DNA from: Diphasiastrum complanatum
Taxonomy: Eukaryota > Streptophyta > Lycopodiopsida > Lycopodiales > Lycopodiaceae
Assembly: GCA_029204225.1 (NCBI GenBank)
Contig: CM055099.1
Coordinates: 53,146,231 to 53,210,230, forward strand
DNA: 64,000 nucleotides
Reading direction: 5' to 3'
The notes beneath the pieces are model-generated. The model saw nothing but the letters and a program-made list of their open reading frames with translations, was not told where the DNA came from and searched no databases. The position numbers and the translations under genes were made by a program. Positions 62,954-64,000 of the stretch are shown piece after piece; position 1 is the first letter of the stretch, and every line of letters begins with the position of its first letter.

Positions 62954-63339
62954 GTGCTGCCCACAGTGTAAGCACGGGTGCGTCCACGGTCGGGGTGGTC
63001 GGCAGAACGGGGGACTTGATGAGTCAAGGTGCTGCCCTTGAGGTGTAAGCACGGTCAGTTCTCGCGGTTTGGGCCTGGCGTTGTCTGCACGTAGGACGGA
63101 TGAGGCAAAGTGCTGCCTAGGGAGGTGAAAGCACGGTCTGTACCTTGTGGGGTGCGGGGCGACATATTCGAACTATACGGGTTAACCATTGATACAGAGA
63201 TGCTGCTCGAATTCGGGTGTAAAGCACGAGTGGTTAGCTGCCGGCGCGGGATAGCTGCCGATCGTTTAGCTATAAGGGCTATCGACCAAAAAGTGGTGGG
63301 GCGTGACTGAGGCAATGTGCTGCTTAATGGTGAAAGCAC
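62954..63339 (+). repeat. Five short stem-loop repeats in a retroelement leader
   Basis: Each unit has GTGCT (once ATGCT) then a 12- to 18-base loop region and AGCAC: 62954-62975, 63029-63052, 63110-63134, 63200-63227 and 63317-63339. Flanks are conserved (GGCAA before, GGTG.AAGCACGG at the end). Unit spacing is 75, 81, 90 and 117 bases. The set starts about 75 bases after the PBS. Confidence 0.8.
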
Positions 63340-63618
63340 GGATAGTTGGAGGGGTGTCCTATGTGGGCTGATTCCGTGATCGATTTGTATGGGCGTGGCC
63401 AGGCAAAGGTCCGTTGGCAGGACCATCTCAAAGGGGGACCTTGTCTTTGTTACTTGTTAGTAAACCTGCCTGAGTGTCTTACTTGTACGTATTCGTGGTG
63501 AGTCTTAGTACTCGTGCTTTGCCTGGTTTGCATGATTGCTTGTGATACAAGGAGCTGATGGCTCGAGAAGGAACCTTTTCTTTTGAAGGCTGATACCATC
63601 AAACAAAGAGGACTACAG
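63340..63618. other. Leader continuation, no recognised gene
   Basis: GC-rich non-coding. An ATG at 63559 opens only a few codons (MAREGTFSFEG) before a stop. Confidence 0.4.
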
Positions 63619-64000
63619 AATCTGTGGGGCGGATTTGCAGTTCAAGTACTCACACGTGAACGACAACGAAACGACTCAATGTTTGCAAAGGATGGATGGC
63701 TAGCCTGTTTCTTGGATTAGTTTCATTTGCGACAACGCCCACCAGACGCAAGCAGGAAGTCAAAAGTTGAAAAGGGCCATTTCAGGGGAGATCTTCTATG
63801 GAGCAGTTGGTCTTCATTTTGGGACGGCCACCTTCGGAACTGAAACTCACTGAGCATGGGCGATATCCAAAATCTGTGCGGCGGATTTGCAGTTCAAGCA
63901 CTCGCACGTGAACGACAACGAAACGACTCAATGTTTGCAAAGGATGGATGGCTAGCCTGTTTCTTGGGTTAGTTTCATTTGCGACAACGCCCACCAGACG
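63619..64000 (+). repeat. 252-base tandem repeat, cut by the window end
   Basis: AATCTGTG.GGCGGATTTGC starts at 63619 and again at 63871. At least 130 bases that follow are almost identical in both (GAACGACAACGAAACGACTC, GGATGGATGGCTAGCCTG). The second copy runs off the window. Confidence 0.92.

Noticed and set aside
62289-63048. Overlapping frames of 60-141 residues in the GC-rich end region
   Set aside because: They run through tandem repeats and an LTR/PBS junction in several frames at once, so they are not genes.

Overview
The window is nuclear DNA of a land plant, almost certainly a seed plant. It is crowded with Ty1/copia-type LTR retrotransposons primed by initiator tRNA-Met, a Ty3/gypsy relic, a CACTA transposon relic, long microsatellites and very few host genes. 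Old, nested and broken elements with long gene-free stretches suggest a large genome, possibly a gymnosperm, but no sequence here fixes the species. No bacterial, organellar, rRNA, tRNA or CRISPR sequence was found.

Layout. 1-3290: frameshifted Ty3/gypsy pol (+). 3300-6800: T-rich repeats, unassigned DNA, then nested GT/GA microsatellites (5985-6625). 6800-8755: LTR-like DNA with minisatellites, a primer-binding site (PBS) at 8119 and a decayed leader. 8755-12565: copia relic (-) with a local triplication. 13351-14150: unrecognised ORF (-) and a copia scrap (+). 14460-15470: CACTA transposase relic (-). 15455-20651: chimeric copia element (family B LTR and leader joined to family A pol and LTR). 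20652-28421: more family A copies with several LTRs and PBSs. 28422-30090: family B LTR and gag (+). 30088-36457: complete copia element C (-) with one intact 1317-residue polyprotein. 36458-41455: 5 kb without coding sequence. 41460-43461: family B (-). 43630-45297: copia D (+). 45300-46640: another element leader, related to 36860-37720.

The only intact host gene is at 47515-49359 (+): an intronless Nodulin-like/MFS transporter of the NFD4-like group. About 440 bases upstream on the other strand is a relic of the C-terminal exon of alpha-tubulin. 50567-55149: copia E (-), with two LTRs, a pol frame that runs into its LTR, and a PBS matching the anticodon arm of initiator tRNA-Met. 55150-59885: unassigned DNA and two head-to-head copia fragments. 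59984-61830: an unrecognised, broken minus-strand gene that ends on a polypurine tract. 61979-64000: GC-rich putative LTR, a PBS, five short stem-loop repeats and a 252-base tandem repeat running off the end.

Apart from the transporter, the genes are parts of retroelement polyproteins: gag packages RNA, and protease, integrase, reverse transcriptase (RT) and RNase H process, copy and insert it. Only element C keeps all of these in one open frame. I found no convincing new multi-gene system. The most original leads are the unrecognised gene at 59984-61830, the stem-loop array at 62954-63339, the half-tRNA priming site of E and the template-switch junction at 16237.
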